Source: Pararhizobium polonicum (GTDB taxonomy: Bacteria > Pseudomonadota > Alphaproteobacteria > Rhizobiales > Rhizobiaceae). Taken from it: a stretch of DNA of 64,000 bases. The stretch spans positions 124,001 to 188,000 of the forward strand of contig NZ_LGLV01000004.1 in NCBI RefSeq assembly GCF_001687365.1, given 5' to 3'. Made by a program: the position numbers and the translations under genes. A model generated the notes under the pieces. The model had not been told where the DNA came from, did not search any database, and worked only from the letters and a program-made list of their open reading frames with translations. This document shows, piece by piece, positions 10,450 to 20,487 of this stretch (position 1 is its first letter; the number at the start of each line of letters is the position of its first letter).

Positions 10450-11472
10450 ATGTACCGTCTTGACCAGAAACTCGCCCGTATCCGCGCCGGCCAATATACC
10501 CGCAGCGATTTCATCATCGCCGATGCAAAGGACGGCGACATGGGGCCGAGCATCACATCCTGCGGCCCGAAACGGGCAAAGAACGGAAGCTGGGAGCGCT
10601 ATTACACCCGCCCCGAATTTCTCGAGAATATTCGCGCCGTCGTCGAACAGGACATCGTCGACATCATGCTGACATCGGCGTCGAACATGGAGGCGCTGAT
10701 CGAGATGGGCGTCTACCGCAACAGCGCGGTCAAGCCGGCGATCCGCGCCAACGATACGACGGACGTCTGGGTCGGCCGCGGCGCAACCTATGTCAAGCAT
10801 CCCTCGCGCGCCTTCCGCACCGCATCGCTGTCGCGCGTCGCCACCGGCACCATCGATCCCGCCCCCGGCGCGCCGATCACCGGCACCGACCTTGGCCTCT
10901 ACTCGATCACTTTCAACAACGACATCGACCATGACTATGCGGCACTCGATGCCTTCGCGGACTTCCGCGACGACGCGGCCCGCAACAATTTCAAATATTT
11001 CCTCGAAGTCTTCAATCCGAACGTGCCCTGCGGCGTCGAGGCGGACGTGCTGCCGCACTATATCAACGACAGCATGATGCGCTCGCTCGCCGGCGTCATG
11101 AAGGCTGATCGGCCGCAGTTCCTGAAGATCGCCTATAACGGCCCCAGGGCGCTCGAGGAGCTTGCCTCCTATGATCCCTCGGTGATCGTCGGCGTGCTTG
11201 GCGGCGGAGCGGGAACGACGCGTGACTGCTTCGAGCTGCTTTCCCAAGCCGAACGCTACGGCGCGCGCGTTGCCCTGTTCGGCCGCAAGATCAATCTGGC
11301 GGAAGATCCGCTGGCCATGGTCTCCTTCATGCGCGAAGTCGCCAACGGTACGCTGCAGCCCGCCGAGGCGGTCAAGGCCTATCACGGCGCGCTGCAGAAG
11401 AACGGCATCACGCCGATCCGCGATCTGGCAAAGGACAGCGAGGTGACGGAAAAGGTCCTGATGGCCGGATGA
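10450..11472 (+). CDS. Predicted TIM-barrel aldolase-like protein
   Basis: 340-residue cytoplasmic protein. Beta/alpha-barrel features are visible: alternating hydrophobic strands such as VDIMLTSASNMEALIEMGVY, FLKIAYNGPRAL, VIVGVLGGGAGTTRDCFELL and ARVALFGRKINLAEDP. They resemble class I DhnA/LacD/LsrF-type aldolases. I cannot place the Schiff-base lysine with certainty; the K of FLKIAYNG is a candidate. The start at 10450 follows GGAGACC. Position directly behind the sugar ABC genes suggests it cleaves or rearranges a phosphorylated form of the imported sugar, but no kinase is present in this operon. Confidence 0.6.
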   Translation: MYRLDQKLARIRAGQYTRSDFIIADAKDGDMGPSITSCGPKRAKNGSWERYYTRPEFLENIRAVVEQDIVDIMLTSASNMEALIEMGVYRNSAVKPAIRANDTTDVWVGRGATYVKHPSRAFRTASLSRVATGTIDPAPGAPITGTDLGLYSITFNNDIDHDYAALDAFADFRDDAARNNFKYFLEVFNPNVPCGVEADVLPHYINDSMMRSLAGVMKADRPQFLKIAYNGPRALEELASYDPSVIVGVLGGGAGTTRDCFELLSQAERYGARVALFGRKINLAEDPLAMVSFMREVANGTLQPAEAVKAYHGALQKNGITPIRDLAKDSEVTEKVLMAG

Positions 11473-11524
11473 TCCGGCAGGACCGCGGCCCGGTCCGCAT
11501 CCATCACGCATGAACGCCGGCGGG

Positions 11525-11554
11525 CGAAAGCATCAAGGATGCTTTCGTCGTTTT
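11525..11554 (+). terminator. Rho-independent terminator after the aldolase-like gene
   Basis: CGAAAGCATC (11525-11534) pairs perfectly with GATGCTTTCG (11538-11547) across a 3-base loop, followed by TCGTTTT. It ends the Frc-type operon 53 bp past the last stop and separates it from the AraC gene. Confidence 0.8.
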
Positions 11555-11705
11555 CACTGCCGATGGAGACAGTGGCGTAAGGGCCGCTGGCGTGTAAAGT
11601 ATAGGGTTTCAGCGGCACGGGTTGAGGAGCTCACGCCGTCAACACAAGGAAATGGAGAACGCAGACTCTGCGGCAGGGCCGCACCTTTGGGAGGAGGAAA
11701 ATTCG

Positions 11706-12644
11706 ATGAAGGCCGATTTGAAAATCGTACCCGATTTCGAGATGATTATTTGCCCGCCGGCGGAGTCCTTCCGCTGGAACACGCATGACTATCCCTTTTT
11801 CGGCGCGAAATGGCACTATCATCCTGAATATGAACTGCACCTGACCCGATCGACCAGCGGCATGATGATGGTCGGCGACTATATCGGCGAGTTCAGCCCG
11901 GGCTGCCTGGTGCTGGCCGGTCCCAATGTGCCGCACAACTGGGTCAGCGACATCGAGCCGGGAAAGCTGATCCGCAACCGCGACATGCTGATCCAGTTCA
12001 GCCCGGAATGGGCCGACCGCGTGACCGGGCTCTGCTCCGAGCTCGGCACGATCAAGCCGCTGTTCGACGATGCCATCTACGGCGTGGAATTTTCCGGCGT
12101 GACGGCGGCTGCGGGCACGCGGCTGCTGGGCCAGATCGGCGAGGCACAGGGGGCGGATCGCATCGTTCTTTTCCTGCAGCTGATGATCACACTGTCGCGC
12201 AATCCGGCCGAGCGCCGGACTTTGTCCAGGCTGGCGCCCACCAGCGAACCGGCACCGCTTCCAAGCGAACTGGATGCCGCCATGCGCTATGTCCTGGAGC
12301 ACTACAACGACCAGATCGACATCACCCTGGTGGCGGCCCTTTGCGGAATGGAGCCACAGGCCTTTTCCCGCTTTTTCAAGCGCCATACGGGGCACACGTT
12401 CGGCAGGTATGTGATTTTAGCACGCATCTACGCGGCATGCTCGCTGCTCACCCAGACCTATCGTCCGATCACCGACATCTGCTTCGAGGTCGGCTTCAAC
12501 AACATTGCCAATTTCAACCGGCAGTTCTTCAAGATCTGCCACCGCACGCCATCGGAATATAGACGCAGCGCGCACAAGATCGGCATGGAAGCCCGCGCCG
12601 ACCCGTTCCACACGATGCGCGCGCATGCGATGGCTGGGGTCTGA
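11706..12644 (+). CDS. AraC family transcriptional regulator
   Basis: 312-residue regulator. The N-terminal half is a cupin-type effector domain (KWHYHPEYELHL, GEFSPGCLVLAGPNVPHNW). The C-terminal about 100 residues carry two helix-turn-helix units (ITLVAALCGMEPQAFSRFFKRHTG and ITDICFEVGFNNIANFNRQFFK), ending with the AraC signature PSEYRR. The start at 11706 follows GGGAGGAGG. It lies on its own behind a terminator and is a candidate activator of the upstream transporter operon. Confidence 0.9.
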   Translation: MKADLKIVPDFEMIICPPAESFRWNTHDYPFFGAKWHYHPEYELHLTRSTSGMMMVGDYIGEFSPGCLVLAGPNVPHNWVSDIEPGKLIRNRDMLIQFSPEWADRVTGLCSELGTIKPLFDDAIYGVEFSGVTAAAGTRLLGQIGEAQGADRIVLFLQLMITLSRNPAERRTLSRLAPTSEPAPLPSELDAAMRYVLEHYNDQIDITLVAALCGMEPQAFSRFFKRHTGHTFGRYVILARIYAACSLLTQTYRPITDICFEVGFNNIANFNRQFFKICHRTPSEYRRSAHKIGMEARADPFHTMRAHAMAGV

Positions 12645-12711
12645 GGCTGGCTGCGCCAATCTGCAACCAACGCAAACACGACGAGCTTTAAAGGGAAGAA
12701 GTAGAAGTTAA

Positions 12712-12787
12712 TGGTGCCCGGAGGCGGATTTGAACCACCGACACGCGGATTTTCAATCCGCTGCTCTACCAACTGAGCTATCCGGGC
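12712..12787 (-). tRNA. tRNA-Phe (GAA)
   Basis: A complete 76-base cloverleaf including encoded CCA (12712-12714 on this strand). The acceptor stem GCCCGGA pairs with TCCGGGC, the D-loop is AGTTGGTAGA, the anticodon loop TTGAAAA gives GAA, and the T-arm contains GGTTCAAATCC. It follows yacG in the direction of transcription, as in related Rhizobiales. Confidence 0.96.
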
Positions 12788-12973
12788 ATCCTTGCCGTTA
12801 GGCGGTGGTTCCGTTTGAAGAACCGTGGGGCGGTTGGTTGCGCCCCGGAAGCGAGCGGGGTTATAACATCTTGTTCGGCGGTGTCCAGCACCAAATGACG
12901 TTTTTTCGACAGGAAAATGTCAATCAACGCAAATATCTGAAAAACAACGGATATCCGTGAAAATCAGAGGCAA

Positions 12974-13180
12974 TCAATCCTCGTCGTCCGCCTTCGATTC
13001 GTCATCCGCCACCGGAATGGCATAGGAACCGGTCAGCCATCTGTTGAGATCGACGTTGCGGCAACGGTCCGAGCAGAAGGGGTAATGCTCGCGGTGCGAC
13101 GGGCGCTTGCACTCGGGGCACGGCACAGTCTTGCGCAGCGGCGCCACGTTGGATGCGCCCTTGTTGTCTTCCGAACTCAT
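12974..13180 (-). CDS. yacG: DNA gyrase inhibitor YacG
   Basis: 68-residue zinc-finger protein with the YacG pattern: CPECKRP, then FCSDRCRNVDLNRWL, giving four zinc-ligand cysteines (CxxC and CxxxC). The C-terminus is acidic. In E. coli YacG binds GyrB and inhibits gyrase. It starts 2 bp after the maf stop, so both belong to one transcription unit. The upstream stretch to the tRNA (12788-12973) shows no gene. Confidence 0.93.
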   Translation of the reverse strand: MSSEDNKGASNVAPLRKTVPCPECKRPSHREHYPFCSDRCRNVDLNRWLTGSYAIPVADDESKADDED

Positions 13181-13182
13181 GG

Positions 13183-13803
13183 TCAGCCCTTTGTCCAGCT
13201 GTCATGCACGTCATAGCCCTCGCCGGCCAGCAGGCTCACGGTCTCGTACAGCGGCAGTCCGACGACATTGGTGTAGGAACCCACCAGCTTGACCACGAAG
13301 CTGCCGGCAATGCCCTGGATGCCATAGGCGCCCGCCTTGCCCCGCCACTGGCCGGACGCAAGGTAGCTGTCGATATCGTGGCTGGAGAGGCGCTTGAAAC
13401 GCACCTTGGTGTCGACGACCTTCTGGCGCACCGTGCGATCGGGCGTGATCAGGCAGACGCCGGTATAGACACGGTGGCTGCGGCCGGACAGGAGATGCAG
13501 CGCGCTTGAGGCTTCGCTCACCAGTTCCGGTTTGCCGAGGATACGGCGGCCGACGGAGACGACGGTATCGGCCGCAAGGATATAGCTTCCCTCCCAGCCG
13601 GGTTCTCCCTTGATGGCCGCAAGCGCCGCGCGGGCCTTTTCGGCGGATAGCCGCCAGGCCAGCGAGCGCGGATGCTCGGTGCGCTTCGGCGTCTCGTCGA
13701 GATCCATCGGCATCAGGCGCGCCGGTTCGATGCCCGCCTGCGCGAGCAGCTCGACACGCCGCGGCGAACCGGAGGCCAGGATCAGCTTATGTGTCAGTGC
13801 CAT
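13183..13803 (-). CDS. maf: Maf family nucleotide pyrophosphatase
   Basis: 206-residue protein with the Maf N-terminus [16 protein letters not shown], the E in LDET, the AADTVVSVG motif, and the [12 protein letters not shown] segment. Members hydrolyse non-canonical or canonical nucleoside triphosphates to monophosphates; bacterial Maf overexpression inhibits septation. It is encoded between infA and yacG, a conserved rhizobial order. It could be the YceF or YhdE subtype; this cannot be decided by eye. Confidence 0.93.
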   Translation of the reverse strand: MALTHKLILASGSPRRVELLAQAGIEPARLMPMDLDETPKRTEHPRSLAWRLSAEKARAALAAIKGEPGWEGSYILAADTVVSVGRRILGKPELVSEASSALHLLSGRSHRVYTGVCLITPDRTVRQKVVDTKVRFKRLSSHDIDSYLASGQWRGKAGAYGIQGIAGSFVVKLVGSYTNVVGLPLYETVSLLAGEGYDVHDSWTKG

Positions 13804-13853
13804 CGCAACAAGGCCATCGATCTCGAGTTTTGCAGCGGAACGCGCCGCAACGC

Positions 13854-14072
13854 TTACTTGAAGCGATAGGTGATACGGCCCTTGGTCAGGTCGTACGGCG
13901 TCATTTCGACAAGCACCTTGTCGCCTGCGAGAACGCGGATCCGGTTCTTGCGCATGCGGCCTGCCGTGTGGGCAATGATTTCATGCTGATTTTCAAGCTG
14001 GACGCGGAATGTCGCATTCGGCAGCAATTCGGTAACGACGCCCGGGAATTCGAGGACTTCTTCTTTCGCCAT
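13854..14072 (-). CDS. infA: Translation initiation factor IF-1
   Basis: 72 residues, the normal IF-1 length, forming a single OB-fold/S1-like domain ([20 protein letters not shown], then [21 protein letters not shown] and the C-terminal GRITYRFK). It binds the ribosomal A site during initiation. It is followed by maf after 50 bp. Confidence 0.97.
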   Translation of the reverse strand: MAKEEVLEFPGVVTELLPNATFRVQLENQHEIIAHTAGRMRKNRIRVLAGDKVLVEMTPYDLTKGRITYRFK

Positions 14073-14216
14073 GTAGGGTATGTCTTTCTGTGTTTCGGTA
14101 GAGGCGCGTGTCGCGTCTTTTAAAAATTTGGCGGAAACTACACAATCGCCGCGGTTTTGTGAACAGCAGCGACTTCATTTTCCGGTTTTGCCACATTTTC
14201 CGGTTTTGTCAGGGCC

Positions 14217-14705
14217 CTATGCCATCTTATCCGGCATTTGTCCAAGCAAACGATGCTCAAGCAGGCTTGCAATGTGATTTCGAACCTCGCGATAGGCCGA
14301 AACGATCTGTTCGCGCGTGCCGGTCGCGACCGTCGGGTCCGGCGTCGGCCAATAGACCACGTCGATCGCCATCGACCGTGTCAGCTCCAGGGCCGCGTGA
14401 TGGGCCTCCGGCGCCAAGGTCACGATCAGGTCGAAATAATCGTCTTCCAGCTCATCCAGCGTATGCGGCTGATGCCGCCCCGCCGTCAGCCCGATTTCTT
14501 CCAGCACCACATCGACGAAGGGATCGCGCTCCCCGGGCCTCACCCCGGCCGAAGCGACATAGGTGCCGGGCGGCAGCATCGCCCTTGCCAGAACCTCGGC
14601 CATCGGCGAGCGGATCGCGTTCATCCCGCACATGAACAGCACCGACCGCGGCGATTGCCCGGTCCGCTGCGGCAGGTTGGGAGAAGCCGCGACCGCCACG
14701 CTCAT
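14217..14705 (-). CDS. Low-molecular-weight protein phosphatase family protein
   Basis: 162 residues with the phosphatase/arsenate-reductase fold. The P-loop reads [13 protein letters not shown], corresponding to CX5R-S, and a catalytic Asp is probably in YWPTPDPT. The ATG at 14705 overlaps the UPF0262 stop (ATGA); an upstream TTG at 14714 is less likely. Proteins of this family near hisD and infA in Rhizobiales are usually annotated as LMW phosphotyrosine phosphatases of unknown target. Confidence 0.88.
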   Translation of the reverse strand: MSVAVAASPNLPQRTGQSPRSVLFMCGMNAIRSPMAEVLARAMLPPGTYVASAGVRPGERDPFVDVVLEEIGLTAGRHQPHTLDELEDDYFDLIVTLAPEAHHAALELTRSMAIDVVYWPTPDPTVATGTREQIVSAYREVRNHIASLLEHRLLGQMPDKMA

Positions 14706-15172
14706 CCCCGCCAATAGAGAACGCAGACCAGCGTGAACAGACGCCGCGCCGTATCGAAATCGAGCTTGATCTTGCCCGAAAGCCTGTCCATCAACGTCTG
14801 CGAACCCTCGTTGTGGATGCCGCGCCGTCCCATGTCGATCGCCTCGATCTGGCTCGGCGTCGAGGAGCGGATCGCCTCGTAATAGCTTTCGCAGATCAGG
14901 AAGTAATCCTTGACGATCCGCCGGAACGGCGTCAGCGACAGAATATGGGTGGCAACGCCCACGCCCGCTTCCGTGGTGATGACAAAGACCAGTTTCGAAT
15001 CGATCAGCGACAGATTGAGCCTGTAGGGGCCGCCGGCATGGCCGGACGGTTCGAAAAAATTCTCCTCGATCAGATCGAAGATCGCCACCGCCCGCTCGTG
15101 CTCGACATCGGGCGTCGAGCGGCCGATGGTCTCATCCAGCACGACATCGCAGAGGCGGTAGCCGTTCGTCAT
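14702..15172 (-). CDS. UPF0262 family protein
   Basis: 156-residue cytoplasmic protein recognisable as UPF0262 ([22 protein letters not shown], then [27 protein letters not shown]). The family is restricted to Alphaproteobacteria and is always near hisD. The start overlaps the hisD stop (ATGA) and the stop overlaps the next start, so the three genes are translationally coupled. Its function is not known. Confidence 0.92.
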   Translation of the reverse strand: MTNGYRLCDVVLDETIGRSTPDVEHERAVAIFDLIEENFFEPSGHAGGPYRLNLSLIDSKLVFVITTEAGVGVATHILSLTPFRRIVKDYFLICESYYEAIRSSTPSQIEAIDMGRRGIHNEGSQTLMDRLSGKIKLDFDTARRLFTLVCVLYWRG

Positions 15173-16473
15173 CCCTCGCCCCCGAGATTGAGGCGGATGG
15201 CGACCGAGCGCGCATGCGCCTCAAGACCTTCTGAGCGTGCAAGTGCGATGGCGGCAGGCCCCAGATCGCGCAGCTGATCGGCACCAAGGCGCAGGATCGA
15301 GGTGCGCTTCATATAGTCGAGCACGCCGAGGCCGGAGGAAAACCGGGCGGAGCGCGCCGTCGGCAGCACATGGTTGGAGCCGCCGACATAATCGCCGATG
15401 ACTTCCGGTGTGTGGCGGCCGACGAAGATGGCGCCGGCATTGCGGATCTTCGGGATCATCGCATCGGCATCGGCAAGGGCCAGTTCCAGATGTTCGGCGG
15501 CGATGCGGTTGGCCAGCGGTACAGCCACGTCAAAATCGGGCACGAGAATGACCGCGCCGAAATCGCGCCAGCTGGCGCTGGCCGTTTCTGCCCGTGGCAA
15601 GGTCCGCAGCTGACGCTCGACGGCCGCCTCGACCGCAGCAGCAAAGGCCGCATCATCGGTGATCAGGATCGACTGAGCACCGACGTCATGTTCGGCCTGG
15701 GCCAGGAGATCGGCGGCGATCCAGTCCGGATCGTTGTCGCGGTCGGCGATGACGAGCACTTCGGAGGGGCCAGCGATCATGTCGATGCCGACAGTGCCGA
15801 ACACCTGGCGCTTGGCGGCGGCGACATAGGCATTGCCCGGCCCCATGATCTTGGCAACAGGCGCGATCGTTGCGGTGCCATAGGCCAAAGCGGCGATCGC
15901 CTGGGCGCCGCCGATGCGGTAAATCTCCTCGACGCCCGCCATGCGCGCGGCGGCCAGAACCGCCGGATTGATGACGCCGCCATTGGCCGGCACGACCATG
16001 ACGATCCGCTCGACACCGGCCACCTTGGCCGGCAGCGCATTCATCAGCACCGAGCTTGGATAGCTCGCTGTACCGCCCGGCACATAGAGGCCGACGGCAT
16101 CGATTGCCGTCCAGCGCGAGCCGAGGCCGACGCCCATCGAATCCTCGTAGATATCGTCTTTCGGGCGCTGGCGGGCATGATGCGCCTCGATACGCACGGC
16201 GGCGACTTTCAGCGCGCCGAGCACTTCGGACGGCACCGCTTCGATCGCCGCGTCGATCTCGTCTGCCGTGACAGCCATGCCGGTGACCGAAAAATCAAGG
16301 CCGTCGAATTTCCGGGTATACTCGGCCAGCGCCACATCGCCGCGCTGGCGCACGTCATCGATGATCTGGCGCACCACTGCGTTCACATCTTCGGAAACTT
16401 CCCGCTTGGTCGTCAGAAAGGCTGCAAACGCTTCTTCGAAGCCGGGGGTGAGATAGTCCAGACGGATGGCCAA
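15169..16473 (-). CDS. hisD: Histidinol dehydrogenase
   Basis: 434 residues, the standard length. It catalyses the last two steps of histidine biosynthesis, L-histidinol to L-histidine, with NAD and zinc. Visible are [14 protein letters not shown], the signature region [23 protein letters not shown], and the base-pair HIS-containing segment GGSNHVLPT near residue 370. It heads the overlapping hisD-UPF0262-phosphatase unit and is separated by 63 bp from the DUF2948 gene. Confidence 0.97.
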   Translation of the reverse strand: MAIRLDYLTPGFEEAFAAFLTTKREVSEDVNAVVRQIIDDVRQRGDVALAEYTRKFDGLDFSVTGMAVTADEIDAAIEAVPSEVLGALKVAAVRIEAHHARQRPKDDIYEDSMGVGLGSRWTAIDAVGLYVPGGTASYPSSVLMNALPAKVAGVERIVMVVPANGGVINPAVLAAARMAGVEEIYRIGGAQAIAALAYGTATIAPVAKIMGPGNAYVAAAKRQVFGTVGIDMIAGPSEVLVIADRDNDPDWIAADLLAQAEHDVGAQSILITDDAAFAAAVEAAVERQLRTLPRAETASASWRDFGAVILVPDFDVAVPLANRIAAEHLELALADADAMIPKIRNAGAIFVGRHTPEVIGDYVGGSNHVLPTARSARFSSGLGVLDYMKRTSILRLGADQLRDLGPAAIALARSEGLEAHARSVAIRLNLGGEG

Positions 16474-16536
16474 TGGAAAACGTCCTTATCGGTAATCGGC
16501 AAAAGCGCATGGCCGCAAAGGCCAGCGGTCAGACAG

Positions 16537-16977
16537 TCAGGCGCCAGCGGGGTGGCGGGGCTTGAAGCCGGTTTCCCATGCGCCACCGGTATCTGCAAGC
16601 TGAACCTCTATACATTCCACATCGAGCATGATTGAGGCGCCGCCTGACAGCACGAACTCGACGGTTCCGTCCGGTCCCTCGCCGTTCTGCTCGAACTGGA
16701 TCGCCAGCAGCGATAGCACCTTTTCATCGTCCTTCCGGTCAAAGCCGATAGATCGGACGGAATTGACGCGCTTGAAAGCAAGCAGGCTGCGGCGGCGCTC
16801 GAAAGACTTGCCCCGCCCTTCGGCCGTCTCCCAGACGAAACGGTTGATAACCAGCGACAATTGCCGGACACGCGGCGCATAGTCGAGGCCGGAAACCTTG
16901 AAGACCGCGTCCTGCACATGAGCGGAGACGATCTCCAGGTCCTGGCTGTCCAGCGCCATCAGCTTCAATGCGTCCAT
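16537..16977 (-). CDS. DUF2948 family protein
   Basis: 146 residues with the DUF2948 sequence (MDALKLMALDSQDLEIVSAHVQDAVFK, FVWE, RRSLLAFKRVNSVRS, FVLSGGASIMLDVECIEVQLAD). I chose the ATG at 16977, 9 bases after AAGGG; an ATG at 16986 and a longer frame from 17082 are alternatives. The protein is encoded between murA and hisD throughout Rhizobiales. Function unknown. Confidence 0.9.
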   Translation of the reverse strand: MDALKLMALDSQDLEIVSAHVQDAVFKVSGLDYAPRVRQLSLVINRFVWETAEGRGKSFERRRSLLAFKRVNSVRSIGFDRKDDEKVLSLLAIQFEQNGEGPDGTVEFVLSGGASIMLDVECIEVQLADTGGAWETGFKPRHPAGA

Positions 16978-17085
16978 GCCATCCATCCCTTGCCTGCGGC
17001 AGCCAAAGGGGCTGCCGTCATCATGACAAAGGACATAGGACGCCGGCATCGAATCCGCAACCGTAGCGCTGCGGCGGGCCATTCG

Positions 17086-18378
17086 TCAGTCGCTGACGCG
17101 CTCGACATTGGCGCCGCAATTGTTCAGCTTTTCTTCCAGCCGCTCAAAACCGCGATCGAGGTGATAGACACGCGACACCATGGTCTCGCCTTCGGCCACC
17201 AGACCGGCGATGACAAGCGATACCGAGGCACGCAGGTCGGTCGCCATGACCGGTGCACCCTTCAGCCGCTCGACGCCTTCGATCTTGGCCGTCTGGCCGG
17301 ACAGCGTAATCTTGGCGCCAAGGCGGGCCAATTCCTGCACGTGCATGAAGCGGTTTTCGAAGATCGTTTCGGTGATGTGCGAAACCCCGGATGATTTGGT
17401 CATCAGGCCCATGAACTGTGCCTGCAGATCGGTCGGGAAGCCCGGGAAAGGATCGGTCACCACATCCACCGGCTTGATGCCGCCGCCGTTGCGCACGACG
17501 CGCAGGCCGCTTTCGGTTTCGGTGATTTCGGCACCGGCGCGGCGGATCGCCTCGATGGCGGTGTCGAGCAGCTTGGCATTCGTGCCTTCGAGCACGACGT
17601 CGCCGCCGGTCATGGCAACGGCCATGGCATAGGTGCCGGTCTCGATCCGGTCAGGCAGGACACGGTGGCGCGCACCCGAGAGCGAGGTGACACCTTCGAT
17701 GGTGATCGTCGAAGTGCCGGCACCGCTGACCTTGGCGCCCATGGCATTGAGGCAGTTGGCCAGATCGACCACTTCCGGCTCACGCGCGGCATTGCCGATC
17801 ACCGTCGTGCCGTTGGCAAGCGTTGCCGCCATCATCATCACATGGGTGGCGCCGACCGAAACTTTCGGGAAAACATAGCGCGCGCCGACCAGGCCGCCCT
17901 TGGGGGCCGTCGCATTGATATAGCCGCTGTCGATCTCGATCGTGGCGCCGAGCGCCGTCAGGCCTTCGATGAACAGGTCGACCGGCCGCGTGCCGATGGC
18001 GCAGCCGCCCGGCAGCGAGACGCGGGCCTTGCCCTCACGCGCCAGAAGCGGCGCGATGACCCAGAAGCTGGCGCGCATCTTGGAGACCAGCTCATAGGGC
18101 GCCGTGGTATCGACGATATTGCGCGAGGTGAAATGGATGGTGCGCGAATAGCCCTCGCCCTGGCGCTCGCGGCGGCCGTTGACGGAGATGTCGGCGCCAT
18201 GATTGCCGAGAATGCGGATCAGCTGCTCGACATCGGCCAGATGCGGCACATTTTCCAGCGTCAGGGTATCGTCCGTCAAAAGCGACGCGATCATGAGCGG
18301 CAGGGCCGCATTCTTGGCGCCGGAAATCGGGATGATGCCGCGAAGCTCGTTGCCGCCGGTAATTCTGATGCGATCCAT
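17086..18378 (-). CDS. murA: UDP-N-acetylglucosamine 1-carboxyvinyltransferase
   Basis: 430 residues, full length. It transfers enolpyruvate from PEP to UDP-GlcNAc in the first committed step of peptidoglycan synthesis. Visible are the N-terminal [20 protein letters not shown], the reactive Cys in [14 protein letters not shown], and the C-terminal RAGAEI and [13 protein letters not shown] segments. It begins the conserved minus-strand block; 17086 is 108 bp before the DUF2948 start. Confidence 0.98.
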   Translation of the reverse strand: MDRIRITGGNELRGIIPISGAKNAALPLMIASLLTDDTLTLENVPHLADVEQLIRILGNHGADISVNGRRERQGEGYSRTIHFTSRNIVDTTAPYELVSKMRASFWVIAPLLAREGKARVSLPGGCAIGTRPVDLFIEGLTALGATIEIDSGYINATAPKGGLVGARYVFPKVSVGATHVMMMAATLANGTTVIGNAAREPEVVDLANCLNAMGAKVSGAGTSTITIEGVTSLSGARHRVLPDRIETGTYAMAVAMTGGDVVLEGTNAKLLDTAIEAIRRAGAEITETESGLRVVRNGGGIKPVDVVTDPFPGFPTDLQAQFMGLMTKSSGVSHITETIFENRFMHVQELARLGAKITLSGQTAKIEGVERLKGAPVMATDLRASVSLVIAGLVAEGETMVSRVYHLDRGFERLEEKLNNCGANVERVSD

Positions 18379-18649
18379 AGGGTACCTTACGGGCGCCGCC
18401 CGCCTTTCCTGATAGTCCGGACTTTAAGAGATTGGCGCCTCCATAAAGGATGCACCGTGAAATGAGAAGCAAATTGAACAATGACCGACGACGCGCATCC
18501 GGATGAGGGAGGAGAACGCCGGCGCAATCCGACTGATGGCTCGCCGCAACCCCACCCATCACTCTGGATCAAGACAGCGAACGTGAAACGATGACGTTGT
18601 CAACCATGTGCGACCCGCCCCCGGATCCGATCGATGGTGCTGCCACAGA

Positions 18650-18883
18650 TTACTCTGCTGATTCGTCCGTTTTTGCGGCAGGCAGGCCGGATGTTTCATC
18701 TGCAGCACCCGCACGCCGCGCCCGCCCCTGCTGCTTGCGCCGCAAAAGATTGTCGCGCAGGGTCTTTGCCGCCCGCTCCCTGCGGGCTTCGGCCTGCCGC
18801 GCCGCCTCGCCCCCCGGCTCAAGCCTGCCGGACGCAGCATGCGCCGCAGCCTCTTTCCCTGTCTGATCGTTCTCATCTTGCAT
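18650..18883 (-). CDS. Small basic coiled-coil protein, conserved in Rhizobiales
   Basis: 77-residue hydrophilic protein whose middle is rich in Arg, Ala and Glu (residues about 27-57, including AKTLRDNLLRRKQQ), suggesting a helical segment; the ends are acidic and disordered. I recognise the LRxNLxRRKxQxRAR pattern of small rhizobial hypothetical proteins encoded beside murA. The ribosome site is weak. The 271-bp gap to murA (18379-18649) shows no other gene. Confidence 0.6.
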   Translation of the reverse strand: MQDENDQTGKEAAAHAASGRLEPGGEAARQAEARRERAAKTLRDNLLRRKQQGRARRAGAADETSGLPAAKTDESAE

Positions 18884-19042
18884 GGAGGCTCAAATACCGC
18901 AAAACCGCGCTGTCCGGAAGGGTCACTCGTCTTTCCGGCACGCCGTCCAACGAAAACTTCGATTTGCGGCTTGCGCTCCGCAACAAGCTATGGCAATAGG
19001 CCCTCGCTCGCGCCGGACAAACAACGATCCGTGCCGCACGAT

Positions 19043-19117
19043 GCTGCTATAGCTCAGGGGTAGAGCACTCCCTTGGTAAGGGAGAGGCCGAGAGTTCAAA
19101 TCTCTCTAGCAGCACCA
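19043..19117 (+). tRNA. tRNA-Thr (GGT)
   Basis: 75-base cloverleaf ending in encoded CCA. The acceptor GCTGCTA pairs with TAGCAGC, the D-arm is GCTCAGGGGTAGAGC, the anticodon stem CTCCC/GGGAG encloses loop TTGGTAA giving GGT, and the T-loop is GTTCAAATC. Confidence 0.96.
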
Positions 19118-19297
19118 TTTTATTCCCCGCATGTAATTTAATCTGCTCCGAACCGGATGACAGCATCCGGCCCTTCGGGCTCTTGACTTTTCATCAAAAC
19201 AAGAACATAAAGTGAACAAATGGAACAATACAGGCCGGAAAAGCCTTTGTATCCGTAACGACACGATCACTCCGCCGCCCAACCTTTGAGGTAAGAC

Positions 19298-19480
19298 ATG
19301 AGCCATGTTGATGAAATTACCGCGCGGACGCAGGCAATTCTGGCACGTTCAAGAGCGTTCCGGGAGCGCTCGCAGGCCATGCGGGAAGAGCACAAGGCTC
19401 TGATCGAGCGCGCCTCGATCAAGTCCGGCCAGCTTCACTTCGTGTTTCCCTCTTCCAGCTCCGACAGCGCCAAGCACTAA
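19298..19480 (+). CDS. Small hypothetical protein
   Basis: 60-residue hydrophilic protein, largely predicted helical and Arg/Glu-rich (ARTQAILARSRAFRERSQAMREEHKALIERA), with a Ser-rich tail. GAGGTAAGAC precedes the ATG at a good distance. It resembles small stress-associated rhizobial proteins of unknown role; I cannot name a family. Confidence 0.55.
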   Translation: MSHVDEITARTQAILARSRAFRERSQAMREEHKALIERASIKSGQLHFVFPSSSSDSAKH

Positions 19481-19689
19481 AGGGTCGTCGTTGCGTGGCA
19501 CCATCCCGCGCCCCTCGCCCTGCCGCAAGAAGGGCCACGTGACGTTTCTTGCAGCCTGAACCGGGGTTGCATCGGAGCAAACCGCGGCGCTACTTGCGCG
19601 AGACACCCATGATATGGTGCATCGGTGTTGATTGCGCGCCTGTGGCGGTTTACTTAGGCCGCATTGAAACGAGACTCCGAGTTCCGATA

Positions 19690-20082
19690 ATGGCAATTTC
19701 CGATCTGATCCTGCAACTCCAGCACGCCAAAGAACCCAGCAAGGAACTCGATATCTCCATCGGGATCGTCATGGGCTACAAGCGTCATGTGAAGACCGTG
19801 GAAAAGGAAGACGGCAGCCAGAAGGAACGGAAGGTCGTCTGGCTCTATCCCAACAATGGTAACGAAAGCAGCCTGCCCGCTTTTACGGCCAAGCTCGACG
19901 ATGCCTATTTCCTCGCTCAAAGCCTGGTACCGGGCTGCGTCGGCGGCGTCAGCTGGGATTCGCGCGGTGGAACGGCCAGGATCGACGACGGCCCCTATTT
20001 CACGGCCACCACGCCTGCCCTGGCGCTCTGCATTGCCGCGCTCAGCGTCAAGCATTTCCAGCAGGATGCCGAATCGAAGTGA
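19690..20082 (+). CDS. Phage ABA sandwich domain-like protein
   Basis: 130-residue protein. Its second half fits the 'Phage ABA sandwich' pattern: LDDAYFLAQSLVPGC, then SWDSRGGTARIDDGP, then ATTPALALCIAAL. Such proteins are common in phages and as single chromosomal genes in Rhizobiales; function unknown. I chose the ATG at 19690; the frame continues upstream without a ribosome site. No other phage gene is nearby. Confidence 0.65.
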   Translation: MAISDLILQLQHAKEPSKELDISIGIVMGYKRHVKTVEKEDGSQKERKVVWLYPNNGNESSLPAFTAKLDDAYFLAQSLVPGCVGGVSWDSRGGTARIDDGPYFTATTPALALCIAALSVKHFQQDAESK

Positions 20083-20211
20083 ATTCTCTCGGCGGGTTCA
20101 CCGATCTGCCGATCATAAGACAATGGCAGGGGCCGCACGCTGGCGCAGCCTTGAACGCGCCACCGGTCACGCTAAATGCTTCAGATACGCGTCCTTGCGG
20201 AGTAAACCCCG

Positions 20212-20472
20212 ATGAAATCTTTTGTTGTCCTCAGTGCCGCGGCCTTGATGCTTGCATCCTGCACCACGCCGGAGGTCGAGCCGATCCCCGGCAGCATCAC
20301 CTATGGCGGCCAGCCGCGAACCAGGCTGATGAAGTCGCCGATCGGCAGTGTCGTGCACAATTCGTTCCGCACCGTTACCGGCGTTGCCTATGAGACCTAC
20401 ATCCTCCAGCCGGACCGCTCGCTAAAGCTTGTCCGGCGCGATATCCGCAGCGACTTTTTCGATCAGAACTAG
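20212..20472 (+). CDS. Small predicted lipoprotein
   Basis: 86 residues with a type II signal peptide (MKSFVVLSAAALMLASC, lipobox LASC, acylated Cys17). The mature part is about 70 residues containing SITYGGQPRTRLMKSPIGS. GGAG lies 9 bases before the ATG. Likely a periplasmic or outer-membrane lipoprotein of a small rhizobial family; role unknown. A CGCCTG/CAGGCG hairpin (20478-20494) follows and overlaps the end of the convergent pdxA-like gene. Confidence 0.8.
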   Translation: MKSFVVLSAAALMLASCTTPEVEPIPGSITYGGQPRTRLMKSPIGSVVHNSFRTVTGVAYETYILQPDRSLKLVRRDIRSDFFDQN

Positions 20473-20487
20473 CCGGGCGCCTGTTGG

